Shown piece by piece: positions 8,370 through 16,976 of a stretch of 64,000 bases of DNA (its first letter is position 1; every line of letters begins with the position of its first letter). Below the pieces are notes generated by a model. The model did no database searches. It saw only the letters and a list, made by a program, of their open reading frames with translations, and was not told where the DNA came from. Location: NCBI RefSeq assembly GCF_015644665.1, contig NZ_JADOBQ010000001.1, positions 310,001 to 374,000 of the forward strand, given 5' to 3'. The stretch is from Roseobacter sp. MH60115 (GTDB lineage Bacteria; Pseudomonadota; Alphaproteobacteria; Rhodobacterales; Rhodobacteraceae). Made by a program: the position numbers and the translations under genes.

Positions 8370-9073
8370 GACAACCAGCGGCGCATGATCCGTTCGAAAA
8401 CGCCCGTGAAAAAGACCAACAGGTCGGTGCCTTGCTGCGGGCCAAACATATGGGTATCCTCGGCCCCCAACAGGAGCAGACCAGGCAGACGATCAGCGCC
8501 GAAATCCAGTGTGAGACAGGCCTCTGACCTGATCCGCGCGGCTTGCTCGCCGTAGAGCTTTTCCGATCCGCTTTCGACCTGTCGCAATGTCACCTGTCGG
8601 GCCGCGCCGCCGCGCGCCTGCGTGACATAACCCTCGACATAGCCGGGATCCGCAACCGTCAGAACGTCACCGAGACCGCTCAGCGTCAGACCTTCTTCGC
8701 CTTGCGCGGTCTCCAGCACCAGCCGAACCGCATCGACGCGCAGGATTTCAGCAACCTCACCGCCGAGGTCTTGCAGGAACGGTTCGAAATCCACCGGGTC
8801 CAGCATGCGCAGAATGGCGCGATGGATCTGGTTGGTGCCTGCAAGGTTTTCATAGGCCGCCGCAATCACCGAGCGATGGGTATCTTCGAGCCGGTCCAGC
8901 CGGGTCTCCATCCGGTCCATGGCGATGCCACGCAGATCGACGATATTGGCGCCCATCGACCGCTCATTCGCGGCAATCAACGCATTCATGACATCCTTGT
9001 CATCCAGAATGACATCGGGTTGAGAGATGATCGCCTCTCTCAGGGCGTCTTCAATCTTGGGACTGCTGCTCAT
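8366..9073 (-). CDS. DUF484 family protein
   Basis: 235 aa cytoplasmic protein of the DUF484 family, which has a GAF-like fold. The N-terminal part (IISQPDVILDDKDVMNALIA) matches the start typical of the family: prediction of a helical segment followed by a sensor-like domain from about residue 85 onward. A short coiled segment (DRMETRLDRLEDTHRS) lies at about 52-67. The function is unknown; gene pairing with xerC, here through a 4-nt overlap, is the main clue and suggests a link to chromosome dimer resolution. The ATG is preceded by an A-rich tract with only a weak GAG. Confidence 0.85.
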   Translation of the reverse strand: MSSSPKIEDALREAIISQPDVILDDKDVMNALIAANERSMGANIVDLRGIAMDRMETRLDRLEDTHRSVIAAAYENLAGTNQIHRAILRMLDPVDFEPFLQDLGGEVAEILRVDAVRLVLETAQGEEGLTLSGLGDVLTVADPGYVEGYVTQARGGAARQVTLRQVESGSEKLYGEQAARIRSEACLTLDFGADRLPGLLLLGAEDTHMFGPQQGTDLLVFFTGVFERIMRRWLS

Positions 9074-9176
9074 TTTTTTTACTCTTTTTTTTGCAACCCT
9101 AGCACGACACCCCTGTAAAATCTGCCCTGAAATTCGCGTCCTGACATCAAGATGGGCGAGGTGTTGCCAATGGGTG

Positions 9177-9201
9177 CCAGCGCCCCGAGCCGAGGCGCTG
9201 G
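9177..9201 (-). terminator. Hairpin downstream of the transaldolase/FSA gene
   Basis: CCAGCGCC (9177-9184) pairs with GGCGCTGG (9194-9201) around a 9-nt loop, about 30 bp past the stop of the minus-strand aldolase gene. No T-run follows on the minus strand, so terminator activity is only a possibility. The rest of the 157-bp gap to DUF484 shows two T-rich runs at 9074-9092, directly upstream of the DUF484 start. Confidence 0.35.
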
Positions 9202-9230
9202 TGGCATGCTGTGTCCCGACAGCGTGCTGG

Positions 9231-9884
9231 TCAGAGAATGTTCTGACCGGTCTTGGCCCAGTCGGCCATGAACTGCTCCAACCCCTTGTCGGTCAGCGGG
9301 TGGGTCGCCAGTTTCTTGATCACTTCCGGCGGTGCGGTCATGACGTCTGCCCCGATCAGTGCGGCCTCCTGAACGTGATTGACCGAGCGGATGGAGGCGG
9401 CGAGGATTTCCGTTTCAAACCCGTAGTTGTCATAGACCGTGCGGATGTCCTGAATGAGGTCCATGCCGTCGAGGTTGATGTCGTCAAGACGTCCGATGAA
9501 CGGGCTGATGAAGGTCGCACCCGCTTTGGCGGCCAGCAGCGCCTGATTGGCCGAGAAACAAAGCGTCACATTGACCATCTTGCCTTCGCTCGACAGCACC
9601 TTGCAGGCCTTCAGCCCGTCCCAGGTGAGCGGCAGTTTCACGGTGATGTTCGGCGCGATCTCGGCCAGCTTGCGCCCCTCGGCGATCATCGCTTCGGCCT
9701 CAAGTGCCACGACTTCGGCGCTGACAGGGCCGTCCACGATGCCGCAGATTTCCTTGGTCACCTCAAGAATGTCGCGGCCAGATTTCAGGATCAGGGACGG
9801 GTTGGTTGTCACGCCATCGACCATGCCAAGATCATTGAGTTCGGAGATCGCCTGTGTGTCGGCGGTGTCGACAAAGAATTTCAT
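9231..9884 (-). CDS. fsa: Transaldolase / fructose-6-phosphate aldolase-like protein (TalC/FSA)
   Basis: 217 aa, the short class I aldolase type related to FSA and TalC rather than the long transaldolases of about 320 aa. Key features: [10 protein letters not shown] start, [10 protein letters not shown] (about 23-32), the Schiff-base lysine at Lys83 in TVKLPLT, and a phosphate-binding C-terminal region around SIRSVNHV. It either transfers the dihydroxyacetone unit between sugar phosphates (pentose phosphate route) or splits fructose 6-phosphate; the sequence does not decide between them. It is a single gene on the minus strand, divergent from priA, with a 121-bp gap that should hold both promoters. 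Confidence 0.9.
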   Translation of the reverse strand: MKFFVDTADTQAISELNDLGMVDGVTTNPSLILKSGRDILEVTKEICGIVDGPVSAEVVALEAEAMIAEGRKLAEIAPNITVKLPLTWDGLKACKVLSSEGKMVNVTLCFSANQALLAAKAGATFISPFIGRLDDINLDGMDLIQDIRTVYDNYGFETEILAASIRSVNHVQEAALIGADVMTAPPEVIKKLATHPLTDKGLEQFMADWAKTGQNIL

Positions 9885-10005
9885 GGGTCGGGTCCTTTCG
9901 GAGGTAGATGTGAACGCTAACAGTTTTCCGTCTTGCGCTTGGCTTTACCGCATGATCTGCGATGCTTAAACCCTCAAATGCCTATTCCCGCCGGAGCCTG
10001 CCCCG

Positions 10006-12201
10006 TTGAGCATGCCACAATTCTACGACCAGGGCGACCTGATCGGTGTTCTGACGACGCAGCCTTTGGGTCGCGCGCTGGACTACCGTGCGCCGGAGGG
10101 CGGGTGCCATCTGGGCGCCTTTGTCGAGGTGCCGCTGGGACCGCGCAAGGTGTTGGGCGTGGTCTGGGGGCCGGGCAGGGGTGACTATGATCTTGCGAAA
10201 ATTCGCGCTGTTCTGCGCGTGCTCGACGTGGCGCCGATGCGCGAGGAGATGCGCAGCTTTCTGGAGCGCGCTGCTGATTATACGCTGACACCACTGCCTG
10301 CGATGTTGCGGTTGGCCACGCGCGCGCCGAGACTGGGTGATCCGCCCTCGATGCGCAAGATCTACCGGCGCGGGGCGTCGGAGCCGGACAAGATGACGGC
10401 GGCGCGGCGCAAGGTCCTCGATGTTCTGGCCGACTACGGTGATCTGGCGTTCACGCTGAAGGAATTGGCCGAGATGGCCGGGGTGGGCCCGTCTGTGGTT
10501 AAGGGCCTCGTGGCGCAGGGGGCTGTTGCTGAAGAGGAAAGCCCGCGCGATCTGCCCTTTCCACGGCTCGATCCGGCGCTGCCGGGTAAAGATCTCACCG
10601 ACGATCAGGCGGCAGGTGCTGCGCAACTTGCCGAGGCGGTGCGGTTGGAACGCTATGGCACCACGCTGCTGCGCGGTGTGACCGGGTCCGGCAAGACGGA
10701 AGTGTATCTGGAGGCGGTGGCGGCAGCGCTGAGTGCCGGGCGGCAGGCTTTGGTGCTGTTGCCGGAGATCGCGCTGACGGCGGAGTTCCTGACACGGGTG
10801 CAGGAGCGCTTCGGTGCCAAACCCGCCGAGTGGCATTCCGGGGCCACCATGACCGAACGCCGCCGCATCTGGCGCATGGTCGGGCAGGGCGACGTGCAAC
10901 TGGTGATCGGCGCGCGCTCGGCGCTGTTCCTGCCGTTTCAGAACCTCGGGTTGATCGTTGTCGATGAGGAACATGACACCTCCTACAAGCAGGAGGAGGG
11001 CGTGCTCTACAACGCGCGCGACATGGCCGTACTGCGCGCGTCGATCTGTGGCGCCCAGGTGGTGCTGGCCTCGGCCACGCCGTCGTTGGAGAGCTGGGCG
11101 AATGCGGAGGCTGGCAAATACAAGCGTCTGGAACTGACCTCGCGCTTTGGTCCGGCGGTCATGCCCGAGATGCGCGCGATTGACATGCGCGCGGAGCAGC
11201 TGCCGTCCAACCGCTGGATTTCTGCAGTCTTGCAGCGCGAGGTCGAAGCGCGGTTGGAAGCCGGGGAGCAATCGCTGCTCTTCATCAACCGGCGCGGCTA
11301 TGCGCCGATCACGCTCTGCCGGGCCTGCGGGCATCAGATCGGGTGCGATCACTGTGATGCGCGCATGGTCGAGCACCGGTTCCTCAAGCGGCTGGTCTGC
11401 CATCAATGTGGTGAGACCAAGCCGATGCCGCAGGTCTGTCCTTCCTGCGGGGTTGAGGGGAAGCTGGCCGCTGTCGGCCCCGGTGTAGAGCGTTTGGGCG
11501 AGGAGGCGGCGGCGCTTTTTCCCGAGGCGCGCATCGCCACGCTGAGCTCGGATATGTATGGCTCGGCGCGGGCGCTGAAGGCTGAGATCGAGGGTATTGC
11601 CGAGGGGGCGGCGGATGTGATCATCGGCACGCAGCTGGTGGCAAAGGGTCATAACTTTCCCAAACTCACGCTTGTTGGTGTGATTGATGCGGATCTCGGG
11701 CTGCAGGGCTCGGATCTGCGCGCGGCGGAGCGGACCTTCCAGTTGATGCGGCAGGTGGCCGGGCGTGCCGGGCGTGCCGAGAAACCGGGTACGGCGCTGA
11801 TGCAGACCTATCAGCCGGAGCATCCGGTGATCCGCGCCATTCTGGCAGGGGATGAGGAGCGGTTCTGGGCGGCGGAGGCGCGTGAGCGGGAGGCGGCAGG
11901 CGTGCCGCCCTACGGGCGTATGGCCGGGATCATCCTGAGCGCGCCGGATGTGGCGATGGTCTTTGATGCGGGCAATTTCCTGGCCCGTCAGGATGCCCCG
12001 CTCCGGGCCATCGGCGCGCAGGTCTTTGGCCCGGCCCCTGCGCCCATCGCCCGGGTGCGGGGGCGGCACCGGGTACGGCTTTTGGTCAAGGCGGAGAAAT
12101 CTGCGCCGCTGCAGGAGGCCCTGGCAAGATGGGTCGGGCAATTGCGCATCAAGGGCGATCTGCGGCTGGCCGTGGATATCGATCCGCAGAGCTTTTATTG
12201 A
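10006..12201 (+). CDS. priA: Primosomal protein N' (replication restart helicase PriA)
   Basis: 731 aa superfamily 2 DNA helicase that reloads the replisome at stalled forks. The Walker A motif GVTGSGKTE lies near residue 225-233, the DEEH box is in VVDEEHDTSYKQEEG, and the zinc-binding Cys cluster (CRACG, CDHC, CHQCGE, CPSCG) is complete. The GxGVERLGEE and QLVAKGHNFP motifs fit PriA. The chosen start is TTG at 10006, 9 nt after a GGAG; an ATG two codons later (10012) is the alternative. Divergent from fsa. The next gene, an MFS transporter, follows after a 144-bp gap containing a hairpin repeat. Confidence 0.96.
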   Translation: MSMPQFYDQGDLIGVLTTQPLGRALDYRAPEGGCHLGAFVEVPLGPRKVLGVVWGPGRGDYDLAKIRAVLRVLDVAPMREEMRSFLERAADYTLTPLPAMLRLATRAPRLGDPPSMRKIYRRGASEPDKMTAARRKVLDVLADYGDLAFTLKELAEMAGVGPSVVKGLVAQGAVAEEESPRDLPFPRLDPALPGKDLTDDQAAGAAQLAEAVRLERYGTTLLRGVTGSGKTEVYLEAVAAALSAGRQALVLLPEIALTAEFLTRVQERFGAKPAEWHSGATMTERRRIWRMVGQGDVQLVIGARSALFLPFQNLGLIVVDEEHDTSYKQEEGVLYNARDMAVLRASICGAQVVLASATPSLESWANAEAGKYKRLELTSRFGPAVMPEMRAIDMRAEQLPSNRWISAVLQREVEARLEAGEQSLLFINRRGYAPITLCRACGHQIGCDHCDARMVEHRFLKRLVCHQCGETKPMPQVCPSCGVEGKLAAVGPGVERLGEEAAALFPEARIATLSSDMYGSARALKAEIEGIAEGAADVIIGTQLVAKGHNFPKLTLVGVIDADLGLQGSDLRAAERTFQLMRQVAGRAGRAEKPGTALMQTYQPEHPVIRAILAGDEERFWAAEAREREAAGVPPYGRMAGIILSAPDVAMVFDAGNFLARQDAPLRAIGAQVFGPAPAPIARVRGRHRVRLLVKAEKSAPLQEALARWVGQLRIKGDLRLAVDIDPQSFY

Positions 12202-12209
12202 GCATTTTC

Positions 12210-12256
12210 CCTCTCGCGCTTGCGCCGCGAGAGGAGCCTCCGGCGGGCATATTTGA
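12210..12256. repeat. Hairpin plus CCTCCGGCGGG motif after priA
   Basis: CCTCTCGCG (12210-12218) and CGCGAGAGG (12226-12234) form a 9-bp stem with a 7-nt loop directly after the priA stop, followed by GCCTCCGGCGGGCATATTTG. From memory, closely similar CCTCCGGCGGG-TATTT strings recur in intergenic DNA of many Rhodobacterales, so this is probably a dispersed intergenic element. Only one copy was noticed in this window. No T-run follows the stem on the plus strand. Confidence 0.4.
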
Positions 12257-12345
12257 CGAACAATGAAACCGCAGGTGCGTCCGCGGACAGGTTTTGTGCG
12301 TTTTTGCGCCTCGCCAAAGGAAAGCAAAAAGCATATGGGTCAGCC

Positions 12346-13578
12346 ATGGCCCAATTTGTGAAACTTGCAGATGCAAAGCGGTTGCCGTTTTGGCGGCGAC
12401 CGATTGCGTTGTTGTTCCTGATGGCGCTGGCGATGCCGATTGCCTTCAATACATGGTCCGCCTTGCTGAACAACTTCGTGATCGAGGCGGCCAGCTTTGA
12501 CGGGGGCGACATCGGTTTGCTGCATACGGTGCGGGAAATCCCCGGTTTCCTCGCCGTGGGGGTGATTGCGATCATCATCTTTGTGCGGGAACAGGTATTG
12601 GGGCTGGTGTCGCTGATCCTGCTGGGGGCGGCCACGGCGGTCACCGCCTGGTTCCCGTCGATGGGCGGCATTTTGACCATCACCATGCTGAGTTCGATTG
12701 GCTTTCACTACTACGAGACGGTCAACCAGTCGCTGCAGTTGCAGTGGTTGAGCAAGAAAGAAGCGCCGCAGATGCTGGGGTGGCTGCTGGCGGCCGGATC
12801 AGCCGCAACGCTGGTGGCCTATCTGGCGATCATGGCGCTCTGGGACACGTTGCAGCTCAGCTATAACATCGTCTACCTGATCGGGGGCGGCATCACCGTT
12901 GCCATCGCGGTTTTCGCGATGATCGCCTATCCGCAGTTCGAGGCACCCAATCCGCAGATCAAGAAGATGATCCTGCGTCGGCGATACTGGCTCTATTATG
13001 CGTTGCAGTTCATGTCCGGCGCCCGACGGCAGATTTTCGTGGTCTTCGCGGGCTTCATGATGGTCGAGAAGTTTGGCTATGACGTGCATGAGATCACGCT
13101 GCTTTACCTCATCAATCTGGTGATCAACATGCTGGTGGCGCCCTTGCTGGGGCGCGCGGTCAGTTACTTTGGCGAACGCCGCACGCTGGGTTTTGAATAC
13201 ATCGGGCTGATCATCGTCTTTTTGTCCTACGGTGGGGTCTACTATCTTGGCTGGGGCATGGCGGTGGCCGCGACGCTCTACGTGATCGACCATATCTTCT
13301 TTGGCCTTGCGCTGGCGCTGAAAACCTATTTCCAGAAGATCGCGGACCCGGGCGACATCGCCCCCACGGCTGCCGTCGCCTTCACGATCAATCACATCGC
13401 GGCGGTCTTTCTGCCGGTGCTTTTGGGACTGTTGTGGCTGGCATCACCCGCTGCGGTGTTCTTCCTGGCCGCAGGGATGGCAGGGGTCTCATTGATCCTC
13501 GCGATGATGATCCCGCGCCATCCTGAGAAGGGCAATGAAACCATCTTTTCCCACCCGGTGACGGCAGCGGCGGAATGA
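12346..13578 (+). CDS. MFS transporter
   Basis: 410 aa with about twelve hydrophobic segments, beginning near residue 18 (PIALLFLMALAMPIAFNTW) and ending near 395. A cytoplasmic loop joins the two halves around residues 200-215 (YPQFEAPNPQIKKMILRRR). It is a major facilitator transporter of the inner membrane; the substrate cannot be read from the sequence. The frame is open upstream to 12220, but the ATG at 12346 (MAQFVKLADAKRLP) places the first membrane helix correctly. The stop overlaps the start of the MATE gene by 4 nt (ATGA), and the chain priA-MFS-MATE-prmA reads in one direction. Confidence 0.85.
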   Translation: MAQFVKLADAKRLPFWRRPIALLFLMALAMPIAFNTWSALLNNFVIEAASFDGGDIGLLHTVREIPGFLAVGVIAIIIFVREQVLGLVSLILLGAATAVTAWFPSMGGILTITMLSSIGFHYYETVNQSLQLQWLSKKEAPQMLGWLLAAGSAATLVAYLAIMALWDTLQLSYNIVYLIGGGITVAIAVFAMIAYPQFEAPNPQIKKMILRRRYWLYYALQFMSGARRQIFVVFAGFMMVEKFGYDVHEITLLYLINLVINMLVAPLLGRAVSYFGERRTLGFEYIGLIIVFLSYGGVYYLGWGMAVAATLYVIDHIFFGLALALKTYFQKIADPGDIAPTAAVAFTINHIAAVFLPVLLGLLWLASPAAVFFLAAGMAGVSLILAMMIPRHPEKGNETIFSHPVTAAAE

Positions 13579-14966
13579 GCGATGCGCGGTTTCTGACCGG
13601 CTCGACCATGGGGCATGTGGTGCGCATGACGGCTACAGGGGCCATGGGCATCACCTTCGTTTTCCTGGTGGATGCGGCCAATCTTCTCTGGGTGTCGCAG
13701 CTGGGCGATCCGTCGCTGGTGGCCGCCATCGGTTTTGCCTACTCAATTCAGTTTTTCTCTGTTTCCTCCGGGGTGGGGCTGATGATCGCGGCGACGGCGC
13801 TGATCTCGCGCAGCATCGGCGCGGGAAACCGGGAGGCGGCCCGGCGGCAGGCCGGCGGCGCCATTGCGATTGCCGCGATCATCCAGGCGGTTGTCGCGGT
13901 GCTGATCGTCCTTTTCCGGCATGATCTCGTGGCACTGGCGGGCGCCAGCGGCGAGACGGCTGCCCTTGCGGCCCGGTACCTGGGGTTCACGATCCCGTCG
14001 CTGCCCTTCATGGCCGTGGGGATGGTCGCCTCCGGGGCTTTGCGCGCGGAGGGGCTGGGGGCGAAGGCGATGTATGTGACCCTGTTGTCCGGCTCCCTTC
14101 TGATGCTGGTGGATCCGGTTCTTATCCTCTGGCTTGGTCTGGGGCTGGATGGTGCGGCGATGGGCCTGTGCGCATTCCGGCTTGCGCTGATGGGGCTGGG
14201 CCTCTTCTACGCCGCCCACCAGCACCGGCTGATCGCGATGCCCGATCTGCGGATGACGGCCGAGATCCTGCGGCCCTACATGATCGTCGCAGTGCCCGCG
14301 ATTGCAACGCAGATGGCGACACCGGCGGGCAATTACTTCCTGACGATCGTGATGGCACCCTTTGGTGATGACGCCGTTGCGGCCTGGGCCGTGGTCGGGC
14401 GGCTGACGGTGGTGGCTTTTGGCGGGATCTTTGCCCTCTCCGGCGCGATTGGTGGGATTTTTGGCCAGAACTATGGGGCGGGGCAGTGTGACCGCTTGCG
14501 CACGACTTACCGTGATGCGTTGATTTTCTGTCTGATCTACACCGGCGTGACCTGGGCGCTCCTGCTTGCGGCAACGCCGCATGTGATCGCGGTCTTCGGG
14601 TTGAGCGGGCAGGGCGCGGAAGTGATTTGGGCCTTCACCACCATTGGTGTGGGCGGGTTCATCTTTGTCGGTGCGCTCTTTGTCTCCAACGCGGCCTTCA
14701 ACAATCTGGGCAAACCCGGGCGTTCGACGGTGGTCAACTGGCTGAAGGACGGGGCGATGAGCTGGCCTGCCGCGGCTCTCTTGGCCACATATTACGGTGC
14801 GCCGGGGGTGATTTACGGGCAGGCAGCGGCAGGGGCGCTTGCTGGCGCCTTTTCCGCCCTTTGGGGGTGGCGCTTTGTGCAAAGCCTCCAGCCTGTCCCG
14901 CCCGAGACGCTTGACCTTCCGCCCGCCCGGCCCTACCCGAACCCGGACCGATACCGGAGACGTTGA
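13575..14966 (+). CDS. MATE family efflux transporter
   Basis: 463 aa, twelve predicted membrane helices arranged as two homologous halves, consistent with the multidrug and toxin extrusion family, which exports cationic compounds or metabolites using a Na+ or H+ gradient. MATE-like segments are GSTMGHVVRM at the N-terminus, GVGLMIAATALISRSIGAGN (about 61-80) and PAGNYFLTIVMAPFG at about 250-264. It is translationally coupled at both ends: ATGA overlap with the MFS gene and a one-base TGATG overlap with prmA. The substrate is unknown. Two transporters in tandem before prmA suggests a shared transcript rather than shared function. Confidence 0.88.
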   Translation: MSDARFLTGSTMGHVVRMTATGAMGITFVFLVDAANLLWVSQLGDPSLVAAIGFAYSIQFFSVSSGVGLMIAATALISRSIGAGNREAARRQAGGAIAIAAIIQAVVAVLIVLFRHDLVALAGASGETAALAARYLGFTIPSLPFMAVGMVASGALRAEGLGAKAMYVTLLSGSLLMLVDPVLILWLGLGLDGAAMGLCAFRLALMGLGLFYAAHQHRLIAMPDLRMTAEILRPYMIVAVPAIATQMATPAGNYFLTIVMAPFGDDAVAAWAVVGRLTVVAFGGIFALSGAIGGIFGQNYGAGQCDRLRTTYRDALIFCLIYTGVTWALLLAATPHVIAVFGLSGQGAEVIWAFTTIGVGGFIFVGALFVSNAAFNNLGKPGRSTVVNWLKDGAMSWPAAALLATYYGAPGVIYGQAAAGALAGAFSALWGWRFVQSLQPVPPETLDLPPARPYPNPDRYRRR

Positions 14967-15841
14967 TGCCCACTTTTACCGCCCTGACCACATTGCCCGG
15001 CAAGGCCGCCGCCGAGAAACTTGGCGCCGCCATGGAGGCGTTGGATCCGGAGCCCACGGGCGTTGGTGTTTTCGAAGTGGAAGACGGCTCCGGCCTGTGG
15101 GAAGTCGGCGGATATTTCACGGACCCGCCGGATGACACCGCGTTGACGCTTCTTGCGCTTGCGGTCGGGGCGAAACCCTTTGTCGTCTCCGAAGTGCCGG
15201 AAACCGATTGGGTGGCCCATGTGCGGCGCGAATTGGCCCCCGTGGCTGCCGGGCGTTTCTTTGTCTACGGCAGCCATGATGCGGATCAGGTGCCAGCGGG
15301 GGCGGAGCCCTTGTTGATCGAGGCCGCAATGGCCTTTGGAACCGGTCACCACGGCACCACGCTGGGGTGCCTGCGTGCGTTGGACAGACTGGCGGATGCC
15401 GGTGTAGTGGGGCAGAACGTGGCCGATATCGGCTGCGGGACGGCGGTGCTGGCCATGGCTGCCGCGCGAATCTGGCCAAATCCGGTGCGGGCCAGCGACA
15501 TCGATGCGGTGGCCGTTGATGTGGCGCGCAGCAATGCGGCGGCAAACGGCCTTGAGGGGCGGGTATTGTGTCTTGAGGCTGCCGGGTTCGATCACCCGGA
15601 CTTGCTGGCGGCAAGCCCGTTTGATCTGGTTTTTGCCAATATTCTGAAAGGGCCGCTGATTGCTCTGGCGCCTGATATGGCGCGGCATCTGGCCCCCGGC
15701 GGACATGCGATTCTGTCCGGTATTCTGAATGAGCAGGCGGATGAGGTGATCGGGGTTTATGCCGATGTCGGCATCAATCTGGTGCACCGCGAAGAGATTG
15801 TTGACTGGACCACGCTTACTCTGGGTAGAGAACTGCCTTAA
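14966..15841 (+). CDS. prmA: Ribosomal protein L11 methyltransferase
   Basis: 291 aa S-adenosylmethionine-dependent methyltransferase that trimethylates ribosomal protein L11. The SAM-binding motif I is DIGCGTAVLAMAAARIWP (about 154-171), preceded by AMAFGTGHHGTT, a PrmA hallmark, and followed by FANILKGPL, the NxL catalytic-type motif. The N-terminal substrate-recognition domain occupies about residues 1-100. ATG at 14966 is used because GGAGA lies 6 nt upstream; a TTG at 14963 is also in frame. It is the last gene of the tightly packed run from the MFS transporter; a small stem-loop follows its stop. Confidence 0.94.
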   Translation: MPTFTALTTLPGKAAAEKLGAAMEALDPEPTGVGVFEVEDGSGLWEVGGYFTDPPDDTALTLLALAVGAKPFVVSEVPETDWVAHVRRELAPVAAGRFFVYGSHDADQVPAGAEPLLIEAAMAFGTGHHGTTLGCLRALDRLADAGVVGQNVADIGCGTAVLAMAAARIWPNPVRASDIDAVAVDVARSNAAANGLEGRVLCLEAAGFDHPDLLAASPFDLVFANILKGPLIALAPDMARHLAPGGHAILSGILNEQADEVIGVYADVGINLVHREEIVDWTTLTLGRELP

Positions 15842-15852
15842 TTGCCCCATTT

Positions 15853-15876
15853 CCGCCTTATTTGGCGGTTTATCTT
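15853..15876 (+). terminator. Small stem-loop after prmA
   Basis: CCGCC (15853-15857), a 6-nt loop and GGCGG (15864-15868), followed by TTTATCTT, begin 12 bp after the prmA stop. The stem is short but the T-rich tail fits an intrinsic terminator. Confidence 0.4.
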
Positions 15877-15943
15877 GAATTTGAGCCGTTTTAGCGCCAA
15901 TTTTGAAGGGATCCGGTGGGGGCCTGATCTTCAGGAGAGTGTG

Positions 15944-16285
15944 GTGACAGATTACGCTCAATTCGAAAAACGCCTCGCCGTGCTGAGCGCCAAGCACAAG
16001 AAAATGGCGCGCGGCTACACTGCGAAAATCGGCCCTGATGGTCTGATTTCGGTGGAACCGAAGCCTGCGCGCTTTTCGATCAGACCCCGCGCCATCGTCT
16101 TCGCCGTTATTGGGGTCTTGCTGTTCAAATCCCTGATGATCGTATCGACCGGGCTTGCCACCTATGAGGGCCGCATTGAGCGTCTTCAGGCCGGCACGGT
16201 GTTTGAGCAGACCGTGGCTTGGGTGATGGAACCGGGCATCGTGTCTTCTTTTGTGGCTGAGCAGATTGCATCGCAACTGCCCTAG
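15944..16285 (+). CDS. Small single-pass membrane protein, function unknown
   Basis: 113 aa if started at the GTG at 15944, which follows AGGAG by 6 nt; the frame is open to a TTG at 15842 without a ribosome site. The first 50 residues are basic and hydrophilic (DYAQFEKRLAVLSAKHKKMA), then one hydrophobic helix at about 51-75 (AIVFAVIGVLLFKSLMIVS) and a C-terminal part of about 40 residues. The topology would place the N-terminus in the cytoplasm. I do not recognise a family. Its position between prmA and the DUF1127/ruvC region, with a strong terminator after it, suggests a monocistronic unit. Confidence 0.7.
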   Translation: MTDYAQFEKRLAVLSAKHKKMARGYTAKIGPDGLISVEPKPARFSIRPRAIVFAVIGVLLFKSLMIVSTGLATYEGRIERLQAGTVFEQTVAWVMEPGIVSSFVAEQIASQLP

Positions 16286-16291
16286 TCTGTG

Positions 16292-16314
16292 CGAACGAAA
16301 CCAGGTTTCGTTCG
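16292..16314. other. Perfect 11-bp palindrome
   Basis: CGAACGAAACC (16292-16302), one central A, and GGTTTCGTTCG (16304-16314) form an exact inverted repeat just after the stop of the small membrane protein. It is too tight to form an RNA loop without opening the central pairs, so a DNA-level role (a dimeric regulator site) is as likely as an RNA one. It does not match the alphaproteobacterial LexA box. Confidence 0.5.
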
Positions 16315-16353
16315 GGTGTGTGAATGAACGTCCCTCCAAAGGTGTTCACTGGT

Positions 16354-16394
16354 AAAAAAAGCCGCCTCTTCTAATCAGAAGGGGCGGCTTTTTT
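16354..16394. terminator. Bidirectional intrinsic terminator
   Basis: AAAAAAGCCGCC and GGCGGCTTTTTT form the outer stem, extended by CTTCT/AGAAG around a 4-nt AATC loop with one mismatch. A-run before and T-run after make it functional on both strands. It lies between the plus-strand small membrane protein (ends 16285) and the minus-strand DUF1127 gene (ends 16427) and should stop both transcripts. Confidence 0.9.
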
Positions 16395-16426
16395 GTCTGT
16401 GCGCCAGCGTGGCGCATCTCATACGC

Positions 16427-16645
16427 TTAGCGGATGATGTTGCTTTCGGCGACGGTGTCGATGTCCGCGCGGCTCAGACCGATATCTTCCAGTTCACGAT
16501 CCGTCAGAGAGGCCAGTGCATTGCGGGTGACGCGTGCGTCATTCCATGCGATCACGGACGCAACTGCTGCGCTGATGGTGTTGAAGAAACGGCTTGCAAC
16601 GGTTGCGGAGCCATAGGTGGTGCGGGAAGTATCAAAAGTAGCCAT
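16427..16645 (-). CDS. DUF1127 domain-containing small protein
   Basis: 72 aa. The C-terminal half is a DUF1127 motif: RNALASLTDRELEDIGLSRA, followed by DIDTVAESNIIR. Such proteins are small, basic to neutral and widespread in alpha-proteobacteria; longer or arginine-rich members in Agrobacterium and Rhodobacter affect RNA turnover and phosphate or stress responses, but whether this one does is unknown. The start ATG follows AAGGACGG. A TTGCTC-N17-TATCTG promoter is visible about 55 bp upstream and the bidirectional terminator at 16354-16394 ends the transcript, so it is a stand-alone gene. Confidence 0.88.
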   Translation of the reverse strand: MATFDTSRTTYGSATVASRFFNTISAAVASVIAWNDARVTRNALASLTDRELEDIGLSRADIDTVAESNIIR

Positions 16646-16699
16646 TGTAGCCGTCCTTTATCTGAGGGTGAACCGGTCATGCCGGTGTGTCATGAGCCG

Positions 16700-16728
16700 C
16701 AGATAGGGATTGCCTGAATTTTGAGCAA
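16700..16728 (-). promoter_or_regulatory. Candidate promoter of the DUF1127 gene
   Basis: On the minus strand, TTGCTC (16728-16723), a 17-nt spacer and TATCTG (16705-16700). Transcription would begin near 16693, giving a leader of about 48 nt before the ATG at 16645. Confidence 0.45.
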
Positions 16729-16913
16729 GATGTGAAAACGCATGTTTGATATGCATCCGACGCATGGGTGCATTCCATGGTTAACCATAGGTAAATAAAT
16801 AGAAAATACCGCGCAGCTATGTGTCGAAAACGGACCTGAAACCGACGTTTTTGACCCCTGATCGGACCGCTGATCGCCGCCCAGTTGAAACCTTCTCCGT
16901 AAAACGAAGCGCT

Positions 16914-16942
16914 TTGCGGGTGTTCGCCTTTCGTGCTAATGC
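16914..16942 (+). promoter_or_regulatory. Candidate ruvCAB promoter with LexA-like site in the spacer
   Basis: TTGCGG (16914-16919), a 17-nt spacer and TAATGC (16937-16942), with TGC just before the -10 giving an extended -10. The spacer contains GTTC-N7-GTGC (16922-16936), one mismatch from the GTTC-N7-GTTC SOS box used by LexA in alphaproteobacteria. A repressor there would block both promoter elements. The ruvC ATG is 35 bp downstream. The rest of the 331-bp gap 16646-16976 carries only the divergent DUF1127 promoter and AT-rich DNA around 16780-16810. Confidence 0.5.
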
Positions 16943-16976
16943 ATAAAAAACGACTTAAATGGTCAGGGCAGGGCTT

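Noticed and set aside
9982-12327. 781-codon open frame on the minus strand opposite priA
   Set aside because: Low-complexity His/Arg/Gln-rich translation, antisense to a gene with complete PriA motifs; an artefact of GC-rich codon use.
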